This document shows positions 35,473 through 46,434 of a DNA stretch of 64,000 nucleotides, in pieces. The stretch's first letter is position 1. Each line of letters starts with the position of its first letter. The stretch lies in the NCBI GenBank assembly GCA_015179025.1, contig WHUX01000178.1, positions 1 to 64,000 on the forward strand. Reading direction: 5' to 3'. This stretch comes from Terfezia claveryi (lineage: Eukaryota > Ascomycota > Pezizomycetes > Pezizales > Pezizaceae). Position numbers and translations under genes: made by a program. The notes under the pieces were generated by a model. That model made no database searches. It was given only the letters and a program-made list of their open reading frames with translations, and was not told the DNA's origin.

Positions 35473-36590
35473 CTAAGATTGATCCCGATATCTACATAGT
35501 GTATCCAGTCGGCGTTCCTCCTCTAACCTGGCAGCAGTATTCTTCAGTGATGCTATAGACGTCAAGCGCGTGAGCGGAACCGGGTTCAAAAAAGCTAGAT
35601 CCTGTAAACGTTTAACCCGGGACTGAGCAACGAAGGATAAACCGGCCTGGCGCTCCTTACGACCCAACTCAACCAAAACCTCTGGCAGCGTTAGACCTTG
35701 GGATTTGTGGACAGTGAGAGCCCAAGCCAACACGAGCGGAAACTGAGTCCGGGAACATGGTTGGTTATGGTACTCAAACCGAGCAGTAAAGGGAGTGATA
35801 GGTACCACACGGGGGTGACTATCCATGAACGGAGGACCCTTGTAGTGATCAACTTCAACTAACAGACACACAGGGAGCCCTCCGGCTTCCATACTGGGTA
35901 TGAGCCTGCGCAGGGTCCCCATCGCACCGTTGACAATGCCTGCCACAGTCCATAAGTTTTTTGTGATCATCATCCTTGCCCCAATCGTTAATAGGCTCAT
36001 GGGAGGTAAATCCCCGCCAAAGCCGGCTCTAGCCCCCTTACTGCCTGCATAATAGCTGGGGGAGCTGAATGTGATGATAGAGCACGGTAGACAGGGCTTC
36101 TTAATGAAAGCAAGTACTCTGTATTAATAACTCCTGACCTCCTTCCGGGTGCACATGAGTGCCGTAGCACTATTAAATGAAAGCTTCTCATCCTCCGAAA
36201 GCCGTCCCAACACACGGGATTGTACAATATTCAACCAGTCATTGTATGTCCAAGCTCCATCCCGAGCACGCAACAAAACGGATCCGAAAAGCTCCTGTTC
36301 TGGTGATTCCCCTCCCTGGCGCATGCTAACCTTGAGCCTAATGAAAGATGAAAATTGCTTATAAAGGAAATGACCTCTGTCCTGCAACAGGTGGGTTGCG
36401 GGATTTCCCCGGAGAATGTCTGCAGGGTGAGCCTGATTGTAGAGAGGAATATCCATGACTGGGGGTAACTGAGCAAAGTCCCCATAAGGACAATATGAAC
36501 ACCCCCGAACGGCCTTCCAACTCGGTTCGGAAATGCTGCTGATAGCCTGTGATCAATTCGAGCCAAAAACTTCTGTCCTATCATAGACTT
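35473..36590 (-). pseudogene. Pif1-like helicase, C-terminal fragment
   Basis: Reading on the minus strand from 36,590: SMIGQKFLARIDHRLSAAFP (just after the Walker B position), FGGVHIVLMGDFAQLPPV (in two frames), the middle region, then IGARMMITKNLWTVAGIVNG and LAWALTVHKSQGLTLPEVLV, ending LEEERRLDTL. These are motifs II/III, V and VI of Pif1 superfamily 1 helicases. Walker A and everything upstream are missing because a transposon end abuts at 36,591. Frameshifts occur near 36,480 and 36,000-36,120. It could come from a Helitron or from the large stand-alone Pif1-like family of fungi; no Helitron 3' end was recognised. Confidence 0.75.
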
Positions 36591-36992
36591 GTTCTGTCCC
36601 ATAGAGCGGTGCGTCCCGCCCACGTGTGGGACGTCCCATACACCTTTGGGACGCTAAAGGTGGGTGGGACGACCCACCCAGCTTTGGCACTAGTGACCGG
36701 CCCATCCAGCTGTTGGAATAATTTTCTAGCATAATTATTGCAAGCCAGACTAAATTATTACATACCGAACTATCTATCTATGTAAGCGAAACAACCAAGC
36801 GAAATAACCGAGCGAAACAACCAAGCGAGCAAAACAACTAAGCGAGCGAAACAACTAAGCGAGCGAAATAACCAAGCAAAATAACCAAGCGAAATAACCA
36901 GACGTATATATATATAAGATACAAATAAATAAAACAAGCAGCAGTATGATCTAAAAAAAAACAGATAAATAAAAGAACAGAAATCAAGTCCT

Positions 36993-37719
36993 CTATACTA
37001 CTATACTATCCATTAAATTATCCCCACTGGCAGAAGCTGAATCAGAGACTGAAGGAGTAAGACAGGAGGAACCACGAGTCATGTTCAAGGTAGAGCCTGA
37101 AGGTGCAAGTATAGTGCGTGAGACTACAGTGCGAGTATTATGCTCCTCGGGGGCAGTGAGGTTTAGACATGCCCCAGCCTGATCACCCAAGCGGTCCTTG
37201 CCCCAGTGGCAATAGTTAGTGCATCTAGAGCCGGATTTGAAGCACTTGCACCGTTTGGTTTGACAGGTAGAGCTGTTGCTGCAAGCACAGTATAGAAGCA
37301 CCTCCGTTGGAGTCACTGAAGTAGCGTTCGGAGTCGCTGAAGGAGCCTCCGGAGTTGCCGCAGTAGCCTCTAGAGTCGCTGCAGTAGCCTCCGGAGTTGC
37401 TATAGTAGCCTCCAACAATGCTGGGTCAATTGGAATTAAACAGCTCTGGGGGGTATTTGCTGTGCTCAGGGGTACTGTGCTCAGGGGTGCTATGCTCGCC
37501 GGGGGTGCTGTACTCGGGAGTTCTGTACTCGGGGGTACTGTGCTTGGGGGTACTGAGCTCGAGGGTACTGTACTCAGGAGTTCTATGCTCGGGGGTTCTG
37601 TGCTCGGTAGTGCTGTGCTCAATGGTACTGTGCTCGGGAGTGCTGTGCTCAAGGATGCTGTGCTCGGGGGTGATAGCTAGAAAAAATATCAGTAAAATCT
37701 CTAGTATGTACAGTATCAA
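36993..37719 (-). pseudogene. C-terminal region of the integrase, left copy (S/T/P repeats plus Cys-rich CRC-like domain)
   Basis: The minus strand encodes EHSTPEHST and ALPSTVPLST repeats, then ATPEATAATLEATAA repeats, then YCACSNSSTCQTKRCKCFKS and CTNYCHWGKD. The cysteine pattern CxCxnCxnCxCxnCxnCH matches the Cys-rich tail of KRBA2-like integrases (and resembles tesmin/CRC zinc modules). Unlike the right copy it lacks the KRFVIESFEPNTVVSLRIP module, so a segment is deleted. It ends in a Ser-rich tail. Confidence 0.65.
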
Positions 37720-37725
37720 ATCCCA

Positions 37726-38831
37726 GTTCCTACTTGAAAAGCCTCATTGAAAACCTCATCCTCAATATCATCCAGCTGTGCATTAGGATCCACTGTAACT
37801 CGGTCCTCCCATCGAGGTTTCCGGTTATAAAATATCTCATAAGGTATTTTGTCACCTAACAATGAGTAACCTTGTCTGTTCATACCAAGAGCGATATCCG
37901 GCAGTGTATCACTCCAGCCCTGGCTATCGTGGTCCACAAGCCAACAACGTAACTTAGTCTTCATCACTCCATTTGCCTGTTCAACCAGCCCCTGTGTCTG
38001 TGGATGTCTTGGCCTACCATTGATTATTTTGACCCCATATTTCCTCAATAAATCTAAGAGAACACCCTTGAACTCAACTCCATTATCATACTGCAGAATG
38101 TAAGGAACTCCAACGATCCCTATCCATTGAGCAACATACTTAGTAACTCCAGCTGCTATTTTATCGAGGAGAAGATAAAGAAAGCTGTATTTGGAAAAGT
38201 GGTCTTTGATGTGTAATATCCAATGGTACCCATTATGAGGTGTGGCTTTCATATCGACTAGGTCGATCTGAACTTGCTCTAATATATAATGTAACTCGAT
38301 AGGCTCTAAAGGAGCTTGGGAATTCGAAGGCCGACTCCGAATACATGTCGTGCAGTATTTTAGTAGCCAAAAAACCTCTTGCCTAGAGATTCCATAGAAT
38401 TTATCCTGAACAAGCTAGAAGGTTTTTTTGATCCCTGGGTGATGACAACAGAGATAGCATTCTAAAATTGATTGATATACTTCTTCTAGTCTAACAACTT
38501 GCCGATAATACTAGAATTAGCTCTTAAACTCATTGATAATACTATGAAGATTTTACCGCTGTGGATGTTTATCAACTGCCTTGCGCCATAATTTCCCATC
38601 TACTAACTCATAATTGTCAAGTACATCACCTCTAGTATTTGACCATTTCTGCCTCTCACATTTATTTGTCATAGACTCAGGAGCTTTGGTATTGGGATCT
38701 GGGGAGGTCAGAATGGATATATAATCATCATATTTGTTACTAGAGAAACGAGTACAGTTGAGGTTTTCATCAGACTGCATCCAGGCCTGGAATGCTTCCT
38801 CGGTACTTTCAGGAAAAGAAGCAGTAGACAT
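37726..38831 (-). pseudogene. KRBA2-like integrase, N-terminal and catalytic region, left copy
   Basis: From ATG at 38,831 the text is STASFPESTEEAFQAWMQSD, then an LDNYELVDGKLWRKAV block. Next comes an H2C2 zinc finger (CCHHPGIKKTF ... KYCTTC, with an in-frame TAG), followed by QVQIDLVDM (first catalytic Asp). Then WILHIKDHFSKYSFLYLL, LQYDNGVEFKG (second Asp) and HPQTQGLVEQANGVMK (Glu). The DDE triad is therefore visible. One stop and frameshifts between 38,553 and 38,252 make it non-functional as read. The family is related to the integrases of KRAB-A-domain-containing protein 2-like transposons. Confidence 0.7.
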
Positions 38832-38965
38832 AATAGGTAGGTAGAGGTGAGACAGACTGGGGATCTGAGTAAAGAAGTTGTAGAGAGACAGACTGGAGAT
38901 CTGAGTAAAGAAGTTGTCGATATCTAGACTTCTTATAAAGCTTTCCTTAGTAGAGGCAATACGTA

Positions 38966-39366
38966 TGTTTGGGGAATGCGCTGGACGCCCTAGCCAGCCA
39001 TACACATAATTGGGGAATGCGCTGGACGCCCTAGCCAGCCATACGCATAATCAGAAAATGCGCTGGACACCCTAGCCAGCATTACGTATAATTGGGGAAT
39101 GCATTGGATACCTTAGCCAGCCATGCGCATAATTGGGGAATGCGCGGATGCTCTAGCTAGCCATATGCATAAATGGGGAATGTGCTAGACGCCATAGCCA
39201 GCCATATGCAAAATTGGAGAATGCACTGGATACCCTAGCCAGCCATACGCATAATTGGGGAATGCGCTGGACGCGCTAGCCAGCCATATGCATAAATAGG
39301 GAATGCACTAGATGCTCTAGCCAGCCATACGCATAATTGGGGAATGCGCTAGACGCCCCAGCCAGC
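38966..39366. repeat. 41-bp minisatellite at the centre of the palindrome
   Basis: About nine copies of a unit containing TTGGGGAATGCGCTGGACGC and CTAGCCAGCCATACGCATAA. It lies between the left copy's 5' end and the truncated start of the right copy, so it marks the junction between the two. Confidence 0.85.
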
Positions 39367-39720
39367 TATCAATGGCAGGCCAAGACATCCACAGACACAG
39401 GGGCTGGTTGAACAGGCAAATGGAGTGATGAAGACCAAGTTACATTGTTGGCTTGCAGACCACGATGGCCAGGGCTGGAGTGATGCACTGCCGGATATCA
39501 CTCTTGGTATGAACAGACAAGGCCACTCATCATTAGGTGGCAAAATGCCCTATAAGATATTTTATAACCGGAAACCTCGATGGGAGGACCAAGTTACAGT
39601 AGATCCTGATGTACAGCTGGATAATATTGAGGATGAGGTTTTCAATGAAGCTTTTCAAGTAGGACTAGGATTTGATACTGTGCATACTAGAGATTTTACT
39701 GATATTTTTTCTAGCTATCA
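39367..39720 (+). pseudogene. KRBA2-like integrase fragment, right copy
   Basis: It begins mid-core at the sequence equivalent to RHPQTQGLVEQANG (CAGACACAGGGGCTGGTTGA) and continues VMKTKLHCWLADHDGQGWSD, GMNRQGHSSLGGKMPYKIFY and EDEVFNEAFQVGLGFDTVHT. The first two catalytic Asp residues are absent. Compared with the left copy there are several substitutions, so it is an independent, diverged copy. Confidence 0.7.
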
Positions 39721-39738
39721 CCCCCGAGCACAGTACTC

Positions 39739-40794
39739 TTGAGTACAGCACTTCCGAGCACAGCACCCTTGAGCACAGCACTCCTTGAGCACAGCACTCC
39801 CGAGTACAGCACCCTTAAGCACAGCACTACCGAGCACAGAACCCCCGAGCACAGAACTCCCGAGTACAGCACTCCTGAGTACAGCACCCCCAAGCATAGC
39901 ACCCTCAAGCACAGCAAACCCCCCCAGAGCTGATCTAGTGTTGTTGGAGGCTACTCTAGCAACTCCAGAGGCAACTGCAGTGACCCTGGAGGCTACTGCG
40001 GCGACTCCGGAGGCTACTGTGGCGACTCCGGAGGCTACTGCTCTGCTTCCTGCTATTCTACTTACGGAAGCAGAGAAATCGATACTGTCTATTGTCTAAA
40101 AGACTCGGGATCAAATGGCCAATCATTATAATAAAAGATTTGTCATTGAGTCCTTTGAGCCCAATACAGTTGTTTCACTGCGCATTCCTACGGAAGACCG
40201 GGGTACTCTAGACCAGCCTAGACTGTATACTCGAGTTATAGGCCAGCCATACTCTGGTAGATATCAAGTGCAGACAGAGCATGATATCTTGGTTCGATTA
40301 TATCCAACCAGTGAACTCAACCGGGTTCCTGAGCTTGTGGGTAAGTGCCTTATTCCTAATGTCAGCTTGATATTCTTCTACTCATGCTTTCTCTAGCTAC
40401 AACTTTGTATCTCACAAGTAATTCATTGGTAATCACCCTCCGCCGTGCTGCTGCTCTAGCTTCTCAAGCAACGGAGGTGCTTCTATACTGTGCTTGCAGT
40501 AACAGCTCTACGTGTCAAACCAAACGGTGCAAGTGCTTCAAATCCGGCTCTAGATGTACTAACTATTGCCACCGGGGCAAGGACCGCTTGGGTGATCAGG
40601 CTGGGGCATGTCTAAACCTCGCTGCCCCCGAGGAGCGTAATACTCGCACCGTAGTCTCACGCACTACACTTGCACCTTCAGGCTCTACCTTGAACATGAC
40701 TCGTCGTTCCTCCTATCTTACTCCTTCAGTCTCTGATTCAGCTTCTGCCAGCGGAGATAATTTAATGGATAGTATAGTAGTACGGGGGACTTGA
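39739..40794 (+). pseudogene. Integrase C-terminal region, right copy (complete Cys-rich tail)
   Basis: Ser/Thr/Pro repeats from a 14-15 bp DNA repeat (about 39,722-39,915) and ATPEATAVTLEATAATPEAT lead to MANHYNKRFVIESFEPNTVV and SLRIPTEDRGTLDQPRLYTR. This small SH3-like module normally follows the integrase core in this family. A likely intron (GTAAGTGCC near 40,341 to CTAG near 40,396) precedes ITLRRAAALASQATEVLLYC and the Cys-rich domain CACSNSSTCQTKRCKCFKSG ... CTNYCHRGKD. The frame is interrupted at about 40,098. Confidence 0.65.
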
Positions 40795-41174
40795 TTTCTG
40801 TTCTTTTATTTATCTGTTTTTTTTTTTAGATCATACTGCTGCTTGTTTTATTTATTTGTATCTTATGTATATACGTCTGGTTATTTCGCTTGGTTATTTT
40901 GCTTGGTTATTTCGCTCGCTTAGTTGTTTCGCTCGCTTAGTTGTTTCGCTCGCTTGGTTGTTTCGCTCGGTTATTTCGCTTGGTTGTTTCGCTTACCTAG
41001 ATAGATAGTTCGGTATGTAATAATTTATAATTATGCTAGAAAATTATTCCAACAGCTGGATGGGCCGGTCACTAGTGCCAAAGCTGGGTGGGTCGTCCCA
41101 CCCACCTTTAGCGTCCCAAAGGTGTATGGGACATCCCACACGTGGGCGGGACGCACCGCTCTATGGGACAGAAC

Positions 41175-43661
41175 ACGCCTTCAACGCCCATCTCTCTAGA
41201 ATTCCCGGTAGCAGCCTTTTGAACACGGCACTTGCGCTGGCGTTTGCTAAATCGCTCTGCTACCTCCACTCCGGTTAAAGCTCTAGACCGCGTTGATCCA
41301 TGAGACTTCTTGGATTGCAAAATTGGCGGTGCAGTTGATGTGACAAAAGCCTCGGGTGCCAGGTCAAGATTATCTTCTGGTCCCAAATTCGCCGGATGTA
41401 GGACAACTGGCAATTGGTAGTTGTTAGGTATCCGAGATTGGAATTCTCTAGGAATGCCTAACTGACGCTTGTGAGTAAACTGAGCTTGTAGCTACTGTGT
41501 TACGCGCTGATGTAGTAGGGCATATCGCTCTGCATCTTCACTGTTTAGTGTTCGCTGAAATTGTTGTTGTAGATGCAGATTGTTCATTAAAAGCTCACAT
41601 CCATTATCTTGAAGCCGGTCTACAAAGCCAGTAGATTGAGCTGAATTAATAAATGACGCTTCAGAGATGTCTAGAGTAGGAAAGTTCCAGCAAGTTGGAT
41701 TAATAGCTGGTCCATCAATAAGCCAATGTGGGTGCAAGATTATTAATGTGATTGCCGATCCTGGTATTAGCAGTAGGTTTGCTAAGATATGTCGGCATGG
41801 AAGCAGATATCGAAATCTAATCTCATAATGACATTCAGTAGCCAGTAGTTCAGATGCCAGACCCGGAGATGCCAGACTTGGAGATACCAGACCAGGAGGT
41901 TTATGAGCTAGCTTGAAAGCGATATACTCAGGTTCTATAAGTTCCAATACTCAATGAGTGACTTTACCAATTAGATTTTTAAATGGTTCTTCATCAATAA
42001 GATATAGCTTATGCATCCTGTTTTTTCCTTCTTCTGCATCTAACTTTCTTGCAAGAATATCTAGTTGTTGTACTAGTTTTGCTGCGGCTTGCTCTAAGTT
42101 CAGTTGAGGTCTGAGAAACTGTTTGATAACAGGATGCATAGACTTATTGCACTGTGTAGAAATTGCTCCTAAATTACGATACTACCTTGTATAAGCTCTA
42201 ATAAACTATGTCTTCTTTGGGTAGATATGCTCCCAAATATATTGTCGTTCTCTTGGGACTATTGCATTTAGTAACTCTTGTCGACGAATAGGAACATCCT
42301 TCAAATGAACATTTTGAAATCCATACTAAAGAGCATAAGCTCTCTAGCTGTTCCTTCTTATAATGTTGGCTTGTCAGAAGATGTTTTTTGATATTGTTGA
42401 AAATATGCCACTCGCATAGTTGATGCTGAACATTTGGCCAGACAGAAAGAAGTATTGTGATTAAGCCTTTTGCTTGATCACTAAGTACAACACTTGGACG
42501 TGGAACTTCATGGAAAATAAGTTCATTCATCTATAATAGAAAGTATTAGTATTTACTAGTTCAACTTAATAAGGGGTTATAGAGTTCTTACTGCATTAAA
42601 TACAAATTGGAAATCCATTGAGCTTTTACTATGAATAAATGAAAGAGCTAAGCAAAATGTCTTTCTAGTATTTGTAATCCCAATGATGTTGAATAAAGGT
42701 ATATTGAGAGAATTCATAGTAAAGGTTACATCTATTTCCACAATAAAGTCTGATGCAAATCTCCTAGTAAGATTTATCTGGTGCGGGCTTGTGAAGAAGA
42801 TTTGCAAAAGATGGCGTGTAATAATACTACCTGTTGTAGAATCACTAGTTAATGCATATCTAGTATGAGTATGAAAGCCAGCCTTGTCTAAAACTTCTAG
42901 GAGATTACAAATCCTATCATCTGTAGTCAAAAACTGTATTGCTGAGGACCTTTGTGTATTATAGAAGCTGTTACGGGATATTTCTAGGCCCTGTCGATGT
43001 AAAAGCTGAGTAGATTGGTTATATAAAAGCCCAGCCTTACGATGAATAGCTGCCTGGCTTCGAGCTTCCATAAACTCCTTATGCCGGTATTGGTGAATCA
43101 GATAAGTAAATGGGTTTGGAACCATCTCATATGTATGTATATGGTTATTGTCTTGTATTGGGACTACCAGCACCCACTGTCGATCTGGAGATCCTGGTTG
43201 AATCAAGTTGTAAGACACTGACATCACCCATTTACACTCTTTTGCTTGAGTCTACTCTCATTAGTACATATCATTACAATTAATTCATGGTGTTTTTTTA
43301 CCTTTGTCCTTCACTGCCTTAATGGTCGCCCATCAAGCTCTTGATCTGGATTATGTAGTTGGATGTCTTGTAAATCCCGATAATTTTGGCGCTGCCCATG
43401 ATGAATACAAGCATAACGAACCCGACCCATAGTAATAGAACCTGCAGTCTTTACTACTGCAAATCCCATAACAAATGCATAGTCCTGAAGCCGAGCGAAT
43501 GCTGCATCTGGGTTGTCAAAGATTTCTCCAGATGTTGGTGCCTGACGATGAGAAACAGTGATGGAATTGACTGCAGATTGAACTGCCGGAATAAGAGCAG
43601 GATCAAGCCGTGGGTGTGGAGCCCAGGCCGGAAGTTCTGACACCATGGCCTGATGAGCCAT
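41175..43661 (-). pseudogene. MULE transposase (Mutator-like), 3'-truncated
   Basis: On the minus strand: a FAR1-type DNA-binding region (FDNPDAAFARLQDYAFVMGF ... CIHHGQRQNYRD, 43,661-43,311), a short intron, then SDFIVEIDVTFTMNSLNIPL (first Asp; MULE catalytic core), an intron at about 42,532-42,591, VVLSDQAKGLITILLSVWPN with CEWHIFNNIKKHL (second Asp), a stop-rich stretch, a SWIM-like zinc finger (CHYEIRFRYLLPCRHIL), and a decayed zinc knuckle KCRVQKAATGNSREM where CxxCxxxGHNxxxC would be expected. Sequence stops at 41,174/41,175, where the palindromic element begins, so the 3' terminal repeat is lost. Confidence 0.8.
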
Positions 43662-43975
43662 CGAGAGAGGTCCTGGTGTTGTTGTTGTCAGTATGTTTGT
43701 TGTTGTCAGAGCGTTGTAGTGGTCAGAGTGCCGTGTTATGATGAAGCGTTATGTGTATGAAGCGTTGGTGTAGTACGGTCAGCCATAGCTAGCCTGCATT
43801 ACTTGTTGCATAGCGCGCACCAGCCACTGGCCGGTGCCGGTGGGTTTGGCCTGCCCGGAAGCATCCCGCGCGTTGGAGGCCTTCTTCAGCTTTCTATACA
43901 AGCGGATGGTTGGAAGAAGGCACGGAGACATGTAGACGGGGAAGATGGGCTGGCCGTAGATTGCGGGTTGCACTC
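43662..43975. other. MULE 5' flank, no gene
   Basis: TTGTTGTTGTC-rich and GGTCAGAG-rich sequence between the MULE start and a LINE tail; no clear MULE terminal repeat was seen. Confidence 0.3.
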
Positions 43976-44244
43976 ACGAGTCTCTTTACACTTTTTCACA
44001 CGAATTCTCTCATATTTCTTAGACACAGACCCTTGTCAGGCCTCTCTAGGTCATCTGCATTCGCGGTTAATGACAGCATCGGGCCCTTCCCTATACATGT
44101 ATCTATCGTTTGCTTTCTGCGCGCCGGACCTGGCAGATTAACTTGCCTTGTCCTGAATCCACCTGGGCTTCCGGGTGGCTCTTCATGGTCCCCTTACTGG
44201 GACCGAATAAGAGTAACAAGTAAAAAAAAAAAAAAAAAAAAAAA
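43976..44244 (+). mobile_element. LINE-A 3' tail with poly-A
   Basis: 3' UTR words GTTAATGACAGCATCGGGCC, GGCAGATTAACTTGCCTTGT, TCCGGGTGGCTC and GGGACCGAATAAGAGTAACA end in a long A run. 5'-truncated. Confidence 0.75.
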
Positions 44245-44337
44245 ACCTATAGAATTGTGATAAAAAAGACATTATTATAGGCCTTGCAGTTGGTTGACAA
44301 AAGGTAATTGTCCATGCTGGAAGTCGCTAAAAGGTTG

Positions 44338-45077
44338 CAACAACTAATGGAAATCAGGAGTTCTATAGTGTGCTTGAGATAGTGAGTGCTACCGGCCAAG
44401 TTATTCCACTATTCATTGTATGGGCCAATAAGGTTCATATTGATGGCTGGTATATAAGTAACTGGTGATTCAAGACCGGCAACCTTTAGTCGCTCACCAA
44501 GCAGATATATAGATAACGAACTTGGCCTTAACTATAAAATTGGCAACTTCGTTGCCATTTTGATTCATATATAACCCCCTCTAATGCCAGCGAACCCCCT
44601 CCCTAGCGTAATCTTATTGTTGATACAGTAGTCATAGTAGCCATACTGCATACCAAGTAGTTGAATATGGCTTAGACTATCGAATTGTTCTATATTGTTT
44701 ACTACCTTATTCAACTCACCTAATGCAACCTCTCGATATTGCATGTTTTTCACCATTTAGATGAGCATACCATGCTGCTCTTCAAGATTTTATTTATGAG
44801 TATCCTAGTCAATCATGTGGCAAGCCAGGATTTTGGGAATGCCTTTATATTGCTCGAAAGCAAGCCTTAACTAAGGAGAATATTCTTAGTGGATTTGAGA
44901 CTTCTGAGATATGGCCTTTTCGACCAGAAGAAGTTCTTGATTGAAGTGATGAGGTTGGAAAGCTGCTAGTATATATCTTCTCCTTTAGAGCTCTTAACCC
45001 CCCTTAAAGCAGCTCATATTCGATTGACTATGTATTCTGAACCTCACAACGATGACGCCCCACTTATGAGTAGTAGT
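44338..45077 (+). pseudogene. pogo-like (DDE_1) transposase fossil
   Basis: Plus-strand text: QEFYSVLEIVSATGQVIPLF and IVWANKVHIDGWY; after a decayed DGHSSH region it reads YCLLPYSTHLMQPLDIACFS, PFR.AYHAALQDFIYEYPS, CLYIARKQALTKENILSGF and ETSEIWPFRPEEVLD. This is the second half of a pogo/Fot1-type DDE domain. Stops and frameshifts are frequent. The N-terminus is absent next to a LINE-A tail, and the C-terminus is broken by a hAT MITE at 45,078. Confidence 0.7.
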
Positions 45078-45569
45078 TAGGCCTGGGCACGAGACGAGAT
45101 ATCTCTTGAGACACTCGAGACTTTTTGTGAAAATCTTTCATTGGCTGTGAAAATTTTTCAGTAGCTGCAAAGATCTTTTCATGGGTTGCGGCAATCAGTT
45201 TAGCAGCCTACGATAGCCTTCGCTTGTAAATATGTGTTATTCGGTACTTAAAGGTGGAGATTCCTTCTTCTCTTTTTCCGTTCATTATACTCTTTCTCCG
45301 CTCATTATCTACTGCATCAACAATCAGCACAATAAGCCAAATTTCCGTGGCACCTGCTCATACTCCAGATGATTTTAGAGCGAGGTTTAGCAGAAAAAGG
45401 TATAGAAGAGGAAATTGACATCGAAGGTGAAGATGATGATGATTGATAATAACTAGGTAGCTAGCTAGCAAGTTCGAATATAATTATGATTGTGTTGGCT
45501 GGTGCTAGGTATCCAAAAGTCTCGAGACCTGGCCCCGTCTTGTCTCGAGACGTCTCGTGACCAGGCCTA
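45078..45569. mobile_element. hAT element, 492 bp, with 8-bp target duplication
   Basis: Termini TAGGCCTGGGCACGAGACG and CGTCTCGTGACCAGGCCTA are inverted repeats. GTAGTAGT is directly repeated at 45,070-45,077 and 45,570-45,577. Near the right end it keeps a short open tail encoding an ILERGLAEKGIEEEIDIEGE sequence closed by TGA, probably the last residues of a hAT transposase, so it looks like an internal-deletion derivative. A truncated relative is at 25,082-25,420. Confidence 0.85.
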
Positions 45570-45694
45570 GTAGTAGTTAATTAATCTATGGAATACTTGG
45601 AACAGAAAATTGTGTATTATCGGATAATTGATCCAAACTTCCAGACACTGAAACCGCGATCACAAAAACGCGATCACAAAAACGCATACAAGGA

Positions 45695-46166
45695 TGTTGG
45701 AATGCACATCCAGCATACCCGTGCTGCGGATCACCAGTTACCCTGAATTATCAGGATAACTGGCGAAGTCATCTACCAACGTCATCTCTACCCACGTCAT
45801 TATTGTCACACTGATATTGTCATTGCCATATTGTTGCATATATATGTTTTGGGTTGATCATGTTAATCGGATTACCACTCGTATTTCTTGTATTTTCTTA
45901 CAATTCATGCGTTCTCTTACCCTGAACTCTCATGTATATAGACACCGCTCCGGAACTGTATTTTCTAAATAATTAAGCAAGTCTTCAATTGGCATCATTC
46001 TCACTCGCATTATTACTCTCTTAGTTCTATTACCCACTTCGTGTATTACCATCCGTTACAGTAGGTATATTACTAGAGATCTGCTGTGCACCCATGCTCA
46101 CCGCTGCCACTGCCGCTACTGCCACCGCCGCCGCTACCTCGCTAGGACCACTTCCGCTGCCTAACA
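45695..46166 (+). repeat. Solo-LTR-like block inside the pogo fossil
   Basis: It starts TGTTGGAATG and ends CTGCCTAACA (imperfect inverted ends), with TACCCTGAACTC, TATATAGACACCG and AAGCAAGTCTTCAATTGGC in the middle, the layout of an LTR promoter region. Pogo-like sequence resumes on the right. Flanks AAGGA and AGATA match only partly, so the boundaries are uncertain. Confidence 0.4.
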
Positions 46167-46434
46167 AGATACTCCTACATATCTTCTGTTAAAGGACCTC
46201 AAAGACTTGATCGAGATTATGTAGAGCATGAGAAGGCTCGTATTGCTACCGCTATAACTCTGGAGGCGGAGAAGTCCGAAAAACATGAAGCACGCAAGTT
46301 AGCAAAAGAGTTGAAGGTTTCACAAGCTGCAGAGCATCCCCAGATAGTGAACACCTCAAGAGGTAGTACTTCAAGAGGGCAAGGTCATGGAGGTGCAAGG
46401 ATTGCTCGATGAAGGGTTACAAAACAAGCCAAAT
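46167..46434 (+). pseudogene. C-terminal continuation of the pogo-like transposase
   Basis: An open segment reads ISSVKGPQRLDRDYVEHEKA, then RIATAITLEAEKSEKHEARK, a charged tail typical of pogo transposase C-termini, ending at a TGA near 46,412. It is separated from the DDE part by the hAT element and the LTR-like block; the join is inferred. Confidence 0.45.

Larger units (their letters stand above)
36591..41174. mobile_element. Palindromic KRBA2-like integrase element (two head-to-head copies)
   Basis: Both outer ends carry the same terminus, GTTCTGTCCCATAGAGCGGT, in opposite orientation (from 36,591 and ending 41,174), and the arms stay inverted-homologous inward to about 38,023 on the left and 39,367 on the right. 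The left copy runs on the minus strand with its own 5' part in the spacer. The right copy runs on the plus strand and begins abruptly inside the integrase core. The arms differ by an approximately 430-bp deletion in the left copy. Flanking hexamers (AGACTT and ACGCCT) do not match. One outer end truncates a helicase, the other a MULE. Confidence 0.75.

Noticed and set aside
35473..36590. Helitron call for the Pif1-like helicase
   Set aside because: No Rep domain and no CTRR hairpin end was seen; Pif1-like genes also exist as stand-alone families.
38966..39366. CRISPR-like array
   Set aside because: Units of 41 bp are contiguous without unique spacers, and the context is a eukaryotic transposon; it is a minisatellite.
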